Origin: a virus
IMG/VR virus record: IMGVR_UViG_3300044825_003787
Location: 1-38,640 of that record
Length of the DNA stretch: 38,640 nucleotides
Strand: one strand, 5' to 3'
Part shown: piece after piece, positions 1 through 6,537 of the stretch
How positions within the stretch are numbered: position 1 is the first letter of the stretch
Layout of the letters: each line of letters opens with the position of its first letter
Program-made: the position numbers and the translations under genes
Notes under the pieces: generated by a model
The model's database searches: none
What the model saw: the letters and a program-made list of their open reading frames with translations, nothing else
What the model was told of the DNA's origin: nothing

Positions 1-564
1 TGCAGCGTTTCTATATCCATTTCTTAGGAATTCCAGTGCACATGCACCTTTCATAAGTGGATTTATTCCGTCAGGTCTATAATATTTCTCAAGTATTTTT
101 TCTATAGGACCTGGATCATCATATACCCTAAATCCTGATATACCTTTAATATCTATAATTCTCATACATTTAAGGTAGGGATTAAAAGTAAAACTTAATT
201 TTCCCTTGATATATTCAGGATGACCCAGAAAGGAGTCTAGTGGGTTATCCCAACAACTAAAATTACCACCAACAAATAATGGACCACCTTCCAGATCTAT
301 TAAATTATTATCAAAGCAATTAAAATAACCCATTACTCTTCTTGGAGAATATTTTATTGAGTTTAATCTGTTACCCCTAATATCAAAATATCCAGTAACC
401 TTATCAATTACAACAGGTGGTAAATACCCTAACGGTGTTGATTTTTTTAAATTTAAATTACCATTAACATTAATAACACCAGTATTGGGGGTTATTGTGT
501 AATTTCCATTTTCAACTTGATAATACTCTAGAAATACTTCTTCTATTCTTTTTATATTAAGCAT
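1..564 (-). CDS. leucine-rich-repeat-like phage protein, copy 1 (runs off the window)
   Basis: The frame is open from an ATG at 564 to the window edge, so the C-terminus is missing. The 188 visible residues are closely related, nearly residue for residue, to the next gene (570-1142). Both have short repeating strands of the type FNCxxNxLxxLEGGPLFVGGxFxC, a leucine-rich-like pattern seen in many phage proteins of unknown role. The ribosome binding site (AAGGAG) lies inside the last codons and stop of the upstream copy, so the two are translated as a pair. Function unknown; a binding or scaffold role would be a guess. No transmembrane segment or signal peptide is visible. Confidence 0.75.
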   Translation of the reverse strand, partial: MLNIKRIEEVFLEYYQVENGNYTITPNTGVINVNGNLNLKKSTPLGYLPPVVIDKVTGYFDIRGNRLNSIKYSPRRVMGYFNCFDNNLIDLEGGPLFVGGNFSCWDNPLDSFLGHPEYIKGKLSFTFNPYLKCMRIIDIKGISGFRVYDDPGPIEKILEKYYRPDGINPLMKGACALEFLRNGYRNAA

Positions 565-569
565 TATTT

Positions 570-1142
570 TTACTCCTTTGCAGCGTTTCTATATCCATTT
601 CTTAGGAATTCTAATGCACATGCACCTTTCATAAGTGGGTTAATTCCGTCAGGTCTATAATACTTCTCAAGTATTTTTTGTATAGGACCTGGATCTGCGT
701 ATACAACAAATCCTTGTATACCTTTAATATCTATAATTCTCATACATCTAAGGTTGGGATTAAAAGTAAAACTTAATGTTCCCTTAATATATTCAGGATG
801 ACCCAGAAAGGAGTCTAGTGGGTTACCGCCACAATAAAAATCATCACCGACAAATAATGGACCACCTTCCAGATCTGTTAAATTATTATCTCTGCAATTA
901 AAAGTACCCATTACTCTTCTTGGAGAATATTTTAGTGAGTTTAAATTGTAACCCCTAATATAAAAATATCCAGTAACCTTATCAATTACAACAGGTGGTA
1001 AATACCCTAGCGGTGTTGATTTTCTTAATACTACACCACCATCAACATTAATAACACCAGTATTGGGAGTTATTGTGTAATTTCCAAACCTAACTTCATA
1101 ATACTCTAGAAATACTTCTTCTATTCTTTTTATATTAAGCAT
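570..1142 (-). CDS. leucine-rich-repeat-like phage protein, copy 2
   Basis: 190 residues. It begins MLNIKRIEEVFLEYY, carries Cys/Asn/Leu-rich repeats in the middle (FNCRDNNLTDLEGGP, then FYCGGNPLDSFLGHP) and ends in a charged tail around EKYYRPDGINPLMKG. The repeat spacing resembles phage leucine-rich-like proteins, but no enzyme motif is visible. It sits directly upstream of its paralogue at 1-564, with only 5 bases between stop and start. The start has the nearby motif GGAGAATCTAA. Function not recognised; the recent duplication is the clearest fact. Confidence 0.75.
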   Translation of the reverse strand: MLNIKRIEEVFLEYYEVRFGNYTITPNTGVINVDGGVVLRKSTPLGYLPPVVIDKVTGYFYIRGYNLNSLKYSPRRVMGTFNCRDNNLTDLEGGPLFVGDDFYCGGNPLDSFLGHPEYIKGTLSFTFNPNLRCMRIIDIKGIQGFVVYADPGPIQKILEKYYRPDGINPLMKGACALEFLRNGYRNAAKE

Positions 1143-1183
1143 TTAGATTCTCCAAATGAATATTTATCTCAAGAAAAAAGATA

Positions 1184-1202
1184 AAAACTCATAGAGAGTT
1201 TT
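1184..1202 (-). terminator. candidate terminator after the ligase gene
   Basis: On the minus strand AAAACTC-TCTAT-GAGTTTT forms a 7-bp stem followed by TATCTTTTTT. It lies about 75 bases after the ligase stop codon and before the leucine-rich-like genes. The stem is AT-rich, so it may be weak. Confidence 0.4.
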
Positions 1203-1278
1203 GCAAAAGATTCACGTTTTATTCATTAATAGTGAGATAAGTTCTTGATTGCTAAATGATTTTTCATGAGCTTCTAAT

Positions 1279-2634
1279 TTAAATTTTTTGGTCTGGTTGC
1301 CATCCTCTGAACTTCATAAACACTGGAAATCTAAGGCTCCACGTATCATTATCCTGACTTTTCGTGAGTGCATCACCTTTAATCTCAACAATTCTACCTT
1401 TTACCTCTTCTTTATTTTTCCAAATTTGATCACGCAATTCTTCACTTAATCCGCTACCAACTGTTACAGATATGTTCTTACCTTGATCAGTACCTGAACA
1501 AACGATTCCACCAGTTGTATGTGAGTATTTACTGTCTGGTTTTCCTGGCTCAATATCAACAATTGTCAGGTCAACAGTGATAAACGGTTTCAATTTAAGC
1601 CAGGAGTCAGTTCTTTTTGTTTTATATGTAGAACTAGGATTTTTAATCATGATACCCTCATAACCAGCTTCTATTGCTTCTCTATTAAACTCTTTATAGT
1701 TTGTCTGACCTTGTTCTGTATCAAGATCAACCAACAATTTTGGAATGATATAAATTGTATTATTACTATATTTTTGTAAAATGTCAGTGAATTCTACAAG
1801 AGCATTATGACGCTCTGATTGAGTAAGGAAACATTCACCCGCCATAAAATCTTTAAGAGGTAAACAGTCAAATAATGCAAGTTTTGCATCTGATGTGTTG
1901 ACATTTTCTTTACGATTTAATTGTGTCATCAGGTCCTGAAAGCTCTTACTGACAACTTCACCATCAAATACCATACTTTCTTTAATGAGTGGCAATAGCT
2001 TAACTAATGACGATACAATAAGTGGAAAGTTATCATTTTGTTTACCATCTCTGCTGTACTGTATTACAGTATTTTTTTCTTTATCCAGAATGGAGATCAA
2101 TCTTACTCCATCTAATTTTATATCAAGGTATTTTTTACCTGAAATTTTAGCTGGATAATCTTCTCCATTCTTAGCTAGTTGACAAGAAAATACAGGGATA
2201 ATGTATTTTTTTGCTGATGTTCCATTTTTCAAGAGTACTTTATTTATAGTACCTTCTGTGATACCACATTTGAGGTCTTTTAAAATAATTCTACGATACC
2301 AATAATTCCATACTAATACTTGGCTATTATCTGCTGCTATTCTTAAAGCATCTCGTGCATCATTGCCTGTTAAACTTCTATTCTCTAATTTTTCTATTAA
2401 TTTTTTAAAATCATTCCATGATAAATTTCCAGTTTCATCATCTATATCTGTTATTAGAGGGACTTTTTTAATTCCAAAAGTTCTCATAGAATCATAAGCT
2501 ATAATTGATCCTTCAAAGAATTCTAGTATTTGATCATCCCATGCATGCTGAATGATGGTTTCTTTTTCAGTTCTGCTGGTAGTATTCTCAAGTGCTTTGA
2601 TAACATCAACTGGATTTTTCATATTTTTTCTCAT
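1279..2634 (-). CDS. ATP-dependent DNA ligase
   Basis: 451 residues, near the size of T4 gp30. It seals nicks in duplex DNA during phage replication and repair through an enzyme-AMP intermediate. Motif I with the adenylated lysine is IKLDGVR (K173). Motif III is MVFDGEVV, motif IV is EGIMIKN, and motif V is the SWLKLKP segment. The C-terminal part (VGSGLSEELRD onward, ending RFPVFMKFR) looks like the OB-fold domain. The ATG at 2634 is used; an in-frame ATG four codons later is possible, and neither has a strong ribosome binding site. A sigma70-like promoter lies just upstream at 2649-2677. Confident in family; T4 gp30 is the nearest familiar relative. Confidence 0.93.
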   Translation of the reverse strand: MRKNMKNPVDVIKALENTTSRTEKETIIQHAWDDQILEFFEGSIIAYDSMRTFGIKKVPLITDIDDETGNLSWNDFKKLIEKLENRSLTGNDARDALRIAADNSQVLVWNYWYRRIILKDLKCGITEGTINKVLLKNGTSAKKYIIPVFSCQLAKNGEDYPAKISGKKYLDIKLDGVRLISILDKEKNTVIQYSRDGKQNDNFPLIVSSLVKLLPLIKESMVFDGEVVSKSFQDLMTQLNRKENVNTSDAKLALFDCLPLKDFMAGECFLTQSERHNALVEFTDILQKYSNNTIYIIPKLLVDLDTEQGQTNYKEFNREAIEAGYEGIMIKNPSSTYKTKRTDSWLKLKPFITVDLTIVDIEPGKPDSKYSHTTGGIVCSGTDQGKNISVTVGSGLSEELRDQIWKNKEEVKGRIVEIKGDALTKSQDNDTWSLRFPVFMKFRGWQPDQKI

Positions 2635-2648
2635 ATTTTATTTAAATT

Positions 2649-2677
2649 ATTTTATCATCTTTTTAATAATGAGTCAA
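2649..2677 (-). promoter_or_regulatory. sigma70-like promoter for DNA ligase
   Basis: On the minus strand TTGACT, a 17-base spacer and TAAAAT sit just before the ligase start. Two boxes at optimal spacing make this a fair early-promoter candidate despite the AT-rich background. Confidence 0.5.
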
Positions 2678-2710
2678 TAATACCTATTTCTTATATAGGC
2701 TGGAGAAATA

Positions 2711-3129
2711 GATCATATCTCCCCCATTAAAGGGTAGAGATATGATCTTCTATAACCTCAAACACAGGCATGTGTCATAGATCAGTTTTCATGGTGTTAA
2801 TTGATATTAACGCTGGCGGTTGTCCTGTACCAGCATGCCATGCATATCTTGGATGTAAATCCAACAGCGGCAACTATAAATGGGCTTCTGATAACCAATT
2901 ATAATCTTGATCGTTATCATGACCGGACAGAGCGATTCTTTTTTCCTAAGCATAACTTAAGGCGATAATTTTTGCATCTATTACCTTCTTGATGCATTAT
3001 ACCGGTCTCGGGCTGGTGATTAAATATAAGATCATTGGTACAGCCGATACTTACCGGTCGTGTGTAGCGCACATTTAGTTATGCGTTCCTGACGGTGACC
3101 GTCCCTTCCGCAGATAGTATAATCTATCA
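2711..3129. ncRNA. candidate structured non-coding RNA, family unknown
   Basis: About 420 bases without a convincing ORF and clearly richer in G+C than the flanks. It holds a chain of inverted repeats: an 11-bp stem 2711-2721/2737-2747; ACACA/TGTGT 2762-2775; GCTGG/CCAGC 2812-2834; TTGGAT-GTAA-ATCCAA 2849-2864; TGATAAC/GTTATCA 2889-2919; GACCGG/CCGGTC 2921-3007 enclosing two hairpins (2945-2962 and 2974-2995); GGCT/AGCC enclosing GTGAT/ATCAT (3011-3045); GCG-GACGG-TGA-CCGTC-CGC (3083-3111); GATAG/CTATC 3114-3129. The GTAA loop is a GNRA tetraloop only on the plus strand, and one helix needs a G-U pair on that strand, so plus is slightly favoured. The hairpin at 2711-2747 would suit a terminator for a minus-strand RNA. 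No RNase P, tmRNA or group I/II core motif was recognised. Confidence 0.6.
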
Positions 3130-3292
3130 TTTCAAAGCTACTATAAGTTATATGTGATTATGGGTTAAAATTAATGATAGATGCAAATAAAAATAAGAAG
3201 ATAATTTGATTTTTTAAATATAAATTAGATATTTTTAGGTTACGATGTTTGATATATTAGTATTATAATTTTCAAAGGATTGTTTTGCAATA

Positions 3293-3913
3293 TTAATAGT
3301 CAATTTTGGGGAATAATATTTTTGTCATGAATTCTTCAGTTTTTTCAATTCCGATTAAATTAACCAGTGCTTTTCTGGTATGTGGGTTACTTTGCTGCTG
3401 GGAACAATAGTAATTTTGAGCTTGTATGATCGGCAACGGATCTGACTTGTTGCCAAGAGATTTTAAATACTTTTCCATTATTTTTAGTGATTCATCACCA
3501 ATTTGTATTAGCTCTTCTGAGCTTGGTCTGCAAGCAAGCCAGTGTTCGCTAAAAATATCACCCCATTCAGGTCTTATACGCTCACTATTAGCTGTAATGT
3601 TTATGAAAGGCTCAACAGGCATCACAGTAGGGCTTAGGTCCAGGAATAACCCTGTGACCTTATTAACCCCTGCTATAACATCAAATCCAAATATAGGGGC
3701 AGGATCTGTCGCATGTGGGAATATGCAACAATGAACAACCCCAAATTTTTCTTGTTTAAATATTTCAATATGTGCCAACCTAAACTTAGGACTTTCAAAT
3801 CTATAATTTTCCCATCCATAGTCAGGAGTGTATAAAGGATTTATTTCTTCTTGGGACTTAATAATGTTCAGCTGCGAAAATGCAATATTTTCTATTAAAT
3901 CAATGCAATTCAT
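3293..3913 (-). CDS. ferredoxin-dependent bilin reductase, PcyA/PcyX-like
   Basis: 206 residues. The family reduces biliverdin to phycobilin pigments with electrons from ferredoxin. Aligned by eye to Synechocystis PcyA, the key residues are kept: H48 and E50 (PcyA H74, E76), H61 (H88), D78 in PIFGFDVIAG (D105), the WGDIFSEHW segment, and N176 in the QQQSNPHTR segment (N219). The Asn at the last site is PcyA/PcyX-like rather than PebS-like, where an Asp is found. It is shorter than PcyA at the N-terminus. Its start overlaps the end of the heme oxygenase gene by 14 bases, so heme to biliverdin to bilin is one operon. The exact product (phycocyanobilin or phycoerythrobilin) cannot be told from sequence. 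Confidence 0.9.
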   Translation of the reverse strand: MNCIDLIENIAFSQLNIIKSQEEINPLYTPDYGWENYRFESPKFRLAHIEIFKQEKFGVVHCCIFPHATDPAPIFGFDVIAGVNKVTGLFLDLSPTVMPVEPFINITANSERIRPEWGDIFSEHWLACRPSSEELIQIGDESLKIMEKYLKSLGNKSDPLPIIQAQNYYCSQQQSNPHTRKALVNLIGIEKTEEFMTKILFPKIDY

Positions 3914-4436
3914 TCAATTCATCGTATATATCAATTATAAATTTAAATGCAATCTTTGCTTCTTCAATGTCTGTCTCATTCAAATTAATCAATATATTTG
4001 ATCTCATATATTCAACACATTGTTTGACATTTTCAAATTTCAAATGTGTTTGTGGTAAATTTATTTTCTTGGCAATCATCTGCCCACCGTATAACCATCC
4101 AAGGTAGTTAGCATATAGGTGACCCGTTATTTTATTTTTGGTGGACGTTAAATGATCAATATATTTTAACGTTGATTGACATGTATAGACTGGTGAATCG
4201 CCACATTCTACAACATCTTCTATAAAAGTATTTTTTCTTTTCAAAAACTCTGGCAATTCACTTGTACATTTATCTTCAATTGTGCGAGTAATAAGAAAAA
4301 ATTGGTAGCAGAGATTTTTCCATGAGGAGTTACTTATTGTGCCCTCTATCATAGATTGGGCTATTTTGGTTTTTTCTGCTTGATCATGAAGCTCTTGTAC
4401 TGCCAGCCTTAAAGTTTTTTGATCTACAATATTCAT
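3900..4436 (-). CDS. heme oxygenase (biliverdin-producing)
   Basis: 178 residues, shorter than typical cyanobacterial HO1 (about 240). It opens heme to biliverdin, CO and Fe2+. The proximal heme ligand is H17 in AVQELHDQAEKT. The distal helix glycine motif is YLGWLYGGQ (residues 111-119), matching YLGDLSGGQ of known heme oxygenases. It feeds the overlapping bilin reductase downstream. A TTGCAT-17-TATAAT promoter lies 32 bases upstream of the start. Heme oxygenase/bilin reductase pairs are known from cyanophages and from marine phages carrying PcyX. Strong call. Confidence 0.92.
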   Translation of the reverse strand: MNIVDQKTLRLAVQELHDQAEKTKIAQSMIEGTISNSSWKNLCYQFFLITRTIEDKCTSELPEFLKRKNTFIEDVVECGDSPVYTCQSTLKYIDHLTSTKNKITGHLYANYLGWLYGGQMIAKKINLPQTHLKFENVKQCVEYMRSNILINLNETDIEEAKIAFKFIIDIYDELNELH

Positions 4437-4467
4437 ACTGAAATATCCTTGATAAACATTTATGAAT

Positions 4468-4496
4468 ATTATATATTAAACCTATCTGCAATGCAA
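4468..4496 (-). promoter_or_regulatory. sigma70-like promoter of the heme oxygenase-bilin reductase operon
   Basis: On the minus strand TTGCAT, exactly 17 bases, then a perfect TATAAT, ending 32 bases before the heme oxygenase ATG. One of the best promoter matches in the window. Confidence 0.6.
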
Positions 4497-4533
4497 TGTA
4501 TTGTTTATAGATAATAAACCACTCAATATGTGA

Positions 4534-5097
4534 CTATTTACGTACTAATCGTAAATTCAATTGATTAAAAACTTCAAGCAACGTTTTTATTCTGTTGAAT
4601 TCAGACCTTTTGTACTTTTCTGGGAGTGAATCCCATGATCTGCAAATTGGGCTAGTTTTTAGAGTGTCATTATGTTTATTGCTGAATCTCCAACCTTCAT
4701 CCATACGTGTTTGTACCCACCTATTATGGTTCATGCGGGCTGCTTCAATAGCGATGTATTCCAGGAGGTCTTCTGAAATAGTCTGCAGTCTTGGATCATC
4801 CTGATAGCCTTGACTCCATGATACTTCATATGTATTATTAGGTTGTTTTTCCGCAAAGCTGGTAGCTAGTTTTCCAGCCTCTGTTGAGCTTAGATCTCTT
4901 GATAAACATGTAATATAACAATGTGAATTGTTTATTTTTCTGTAATAGAATTGTAGATTTTTATTTGTTGGTGGTATTTCAGTTGCTACAACGGTCCCAT
5001 CTGGACAGTTTTCCAATGAACATTTGATCCAGCACTTGACTACATCATCCGGCAGTTGGTCTTTAGATTTTAAACATATATAAGGGTGTGTAAGCAT
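4534..5097 (-). CDS. RyR-domain protein
   Basis: 187 residues. Residues about 118-175 match the RyR domain first seen in ryanodine receptors and also found in bacterial and phage proteins: an ARMNHNRW start, EGWRF, a polar stretch ending in KTSP, then WDSLPEKYK and a closing helix. The domain's role in phages is not established; ligand or nucleotide binding has been suggested for the wider family. Residues 1-110 show no motif I recognise. It is the last gene of the minus-strand glycosyltransferase block, 15 bases after the GT9 fragment. No membrane segment is visible. Confidence 0.75.
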   Translation of the reverse strand: MLTHPYICLKSKDQLPDDVVKCWIKCSLENCPDGTVVATEIPPTNKNLQFYYRKINNSHCYITCLSRDLSSTEAGKLATSFAEKQPNNTYEVSWSQGYQDDPRLQTISEDLLEYIAIEAARMNHNRWVQTRMDEGWRFSNKHNDTLKTSPICRSWDSLPEKYKRSEFNRIKTLLEVFNQLNLRLVRK

Positions 5098-5112
5098 ACC
5101 TTTATTTAGTTT

Positions 5113-5553
5113 TTAAAGTAGTTTTTTTAAGTTATCTACTACAACCTGGGGTTTTACAAATCGTTCTGGGTCATATGTTTGCTGTTCCCACATGATAAAT
5201 TGATTTTCCACTAAATGTTTTCTGTCTAATAGTAAATTTATATTTTCTGGATGCCCATAAATGACAGGGTCACTTGGTCCCCACAAAACAATACCTTTTT
5301 TTCCAACTTTCCATGCAAAATGTTGGAAAAATGTGTCAACAGATATCCATGTTTTGCATTCAAGGATCAAGTTTTTAAGATTATCCAGACTTAAATTTAC
5401 TCTCATGTCATCTACTAGTTGTTCCTCATTAGGTGTGCCAACTTGAACAATAGGCTTTGGCAGTAGGTTTACTAGTTCTTTCCAGTATGGGTAGTTTTTT
5501 GGATTATTACCACCATTTCTTAGTGCTTTGCTCCAGGGGGCTATAATTATCAT
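5113..5553 (-). CDS. GT9 (heptosyltransferase-like) C-terminal half
   Basis: 146 residues covering only the C-terminal, nucleotide-sugar-binding half of a GT-B family 9 enzyme: APWSKALR, KNYPYWKELVNLLPKPIVQVG, a SLDNLKNLILECKTWISVDT step, then HFAWKVGKKGIVLWGPSDP. The matching N-terminal half is the tail of the next gene upstream (5550-6521). The two ORFs overlap as ATGA, directly after a run of six A bases. It could be made by coupled restart, or fused to its partner by a -1 slip. Its activity as a separate chain is uncertain. It probably acts on surface polysaccharide. Confidence 0.75.
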   Translation of the reverse strand: MIIIAPWSKALRNGGNNPKNYPYWKELVNLLPKPIVQVGTPNEEQLVDDMRVNLSLDNLKNLILECKTWISVDTFFQHFAWKVGKKGIVLWGPSDPVIYGHPENINLLLDRKHLVENQFIMWEQQTYDPERFVKPQVVVDNLKKLL

Positions 5554-6521
5554 TTTTTAACTCCGTAAAGTTTACAATATGCTGCTTCTAAGCTGTCTCG
5601 CCATTTCCATTGGTCCATCTTCCTATAAATGTTATAAGAATCAATATCTCCAAATATATACTTGGCTTCTGCAATACTTTTCCCAGGGACAATTTCTGGA
5701 TAACAGCTGAACACTATGGGGTTTTTAATATATGGTAGTATTGTACTAAAAACGATATGGTCTCCCATACCACAATCAAGAACTACGATTGTATTATCTT
5801 TATACATCATATGATGGTAAAATATTCGGTCATCAGCTTCAAAATTATGCAATTCACCCGTTCTAATACCGCCTTGATTATTTTTCAAATGCCATGTGAT
5901 TGCATTTGGAACTAAAAGCATATCATAGCCTTTTTGTTTCAACCCATATGTGAACAATGTTTCTTCACGGTGTGCAACCTTTGACAGACCAAGGTTGTAA
6001 TCGTGTATTCCTGCGCGATATAGGAATGAACAATGTAAGTGGTCAACTGACACCACAGACTTAATAAAATCCCATTGAATGTTAGGTTCATGTATGTTTT
6101 CAATCTTTCCAGTACTGTTTTCAACCTTGGCAAATGGTGGCGTTAATACAGAACCTGCGATACCACCCACATTTGGCTTGATGTATGATGATAATGTCTC
6201 TAGGACGTTGGGTTCCGCAATTGTATCATCGTCCATTCTCCACACCCAATCAAACCCCATGGTGTTGGCTATTTGGTGGTTAAAATGTTGACCTTTTTTC
6301 TGTCCAAAAATCACTTGCCAGCTTAGATTTTTCATGGACATAATTTGAAAAAGATACATATAATGTTGCATTTCTCGTAGGTCTTTTGGTTCATCATTGT
6401 CATCAAAAATAACAAGATGATCTGGCAACTTTGTTTGTTGAATTATTGAATTTAATGCTAATGGTAATGTAGTATCATACCTACCACGTGTACTAATACT
6501 GCATAATATTCTTGGTTTCAT
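5550..6521 (-). CDS. GT2 glycosyltransferase with GT9 N-terminal half
   Basis: Start set at 6521 (MKPRILCSISTRGRYD), because AAAAAGG lies 8 bases upstream; a longer reading from 6575 would overlap the upstream gene by 38 bases. Residues 1 to about 230 are a GT-A fold family 2 glycosyltransferase with nucleotide-metal motif WRMDDDT. The last ~80 residues (VVLDCGMGDHIVFSTILPYI onward) look like the N-terminal Rossmann half of a GT9 enzyme, whose C-terminal half is the following ORF. The gene ends GTT-AAA-AAA-TGA, and the next ATG overlaps this stop. Predicted to build a surface glycan with its neighbours. Confidence 0.8.
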   Translation of the reverse strand: MKPRILCSISTRGRYDTTLPLALNSIIQQTKLPDHLVIFDDNDEPKDLREMQHYMYLFQIMSMKNLSWQVIFGQKKGQHFNHQIANTMGFDWVWRMDDDTIAEPNVLETLSSYIKPNVGGIAGSVLTPPFAKVENSTGKIENIHEPNIQWDFIKSVVSVDHLHCSFLYRAGIHDYNLGLSKVAHREETLFTYGLKQKGYDMLLVPNAITWHLKNNQGGIRTGELHNFEADDRIFYHHMMYKDNTIVVLDCGMGDHIVFSTILPYIKNPIVFSCYPEIVPGKSIAEAKYIFGDIDSYNIYRKMDQWKWRDSLEAAYCKLYGVKK

Positions 6522-6537
6522 ATCATTTACCTTTTTA

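Larger units (their letters stand above)
1..1142 (-). repeat. tandem gene duplication (two ~570 bp units)
   Basis: Bases 1-564 and about 573-1142 align end to end without large gaps. Long identical stretches are separated by scattered substitutions; the most diverged part encodes residues about 17-42 and the repeat core. This is an in-place tandem duplication of a whole gene. Confidence 0.9.

Noticed and set aside
1158-1170. ATAAATA boxes on minus before 1142, 24733 and 25612
   Set aside because: Spacing is 26-29 bases and varies; kept out of the fixed-spacing set, though they may still be promoters.
2809-2819. AACGCTGGCGG, identical to a conserved 16S rRNA stretch
   Set aside because: Only 11 bases match, and no other rRNA signature follows; most likely chance in a GC-rich hairpin.
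2711-3129. RNase P RNA, tmRNA or group I/II intron
   Set aside because: Looked for GAGGAAAGUCC, a tRNA-like end with tag ORF, and intron core motifs on both strands; none found.
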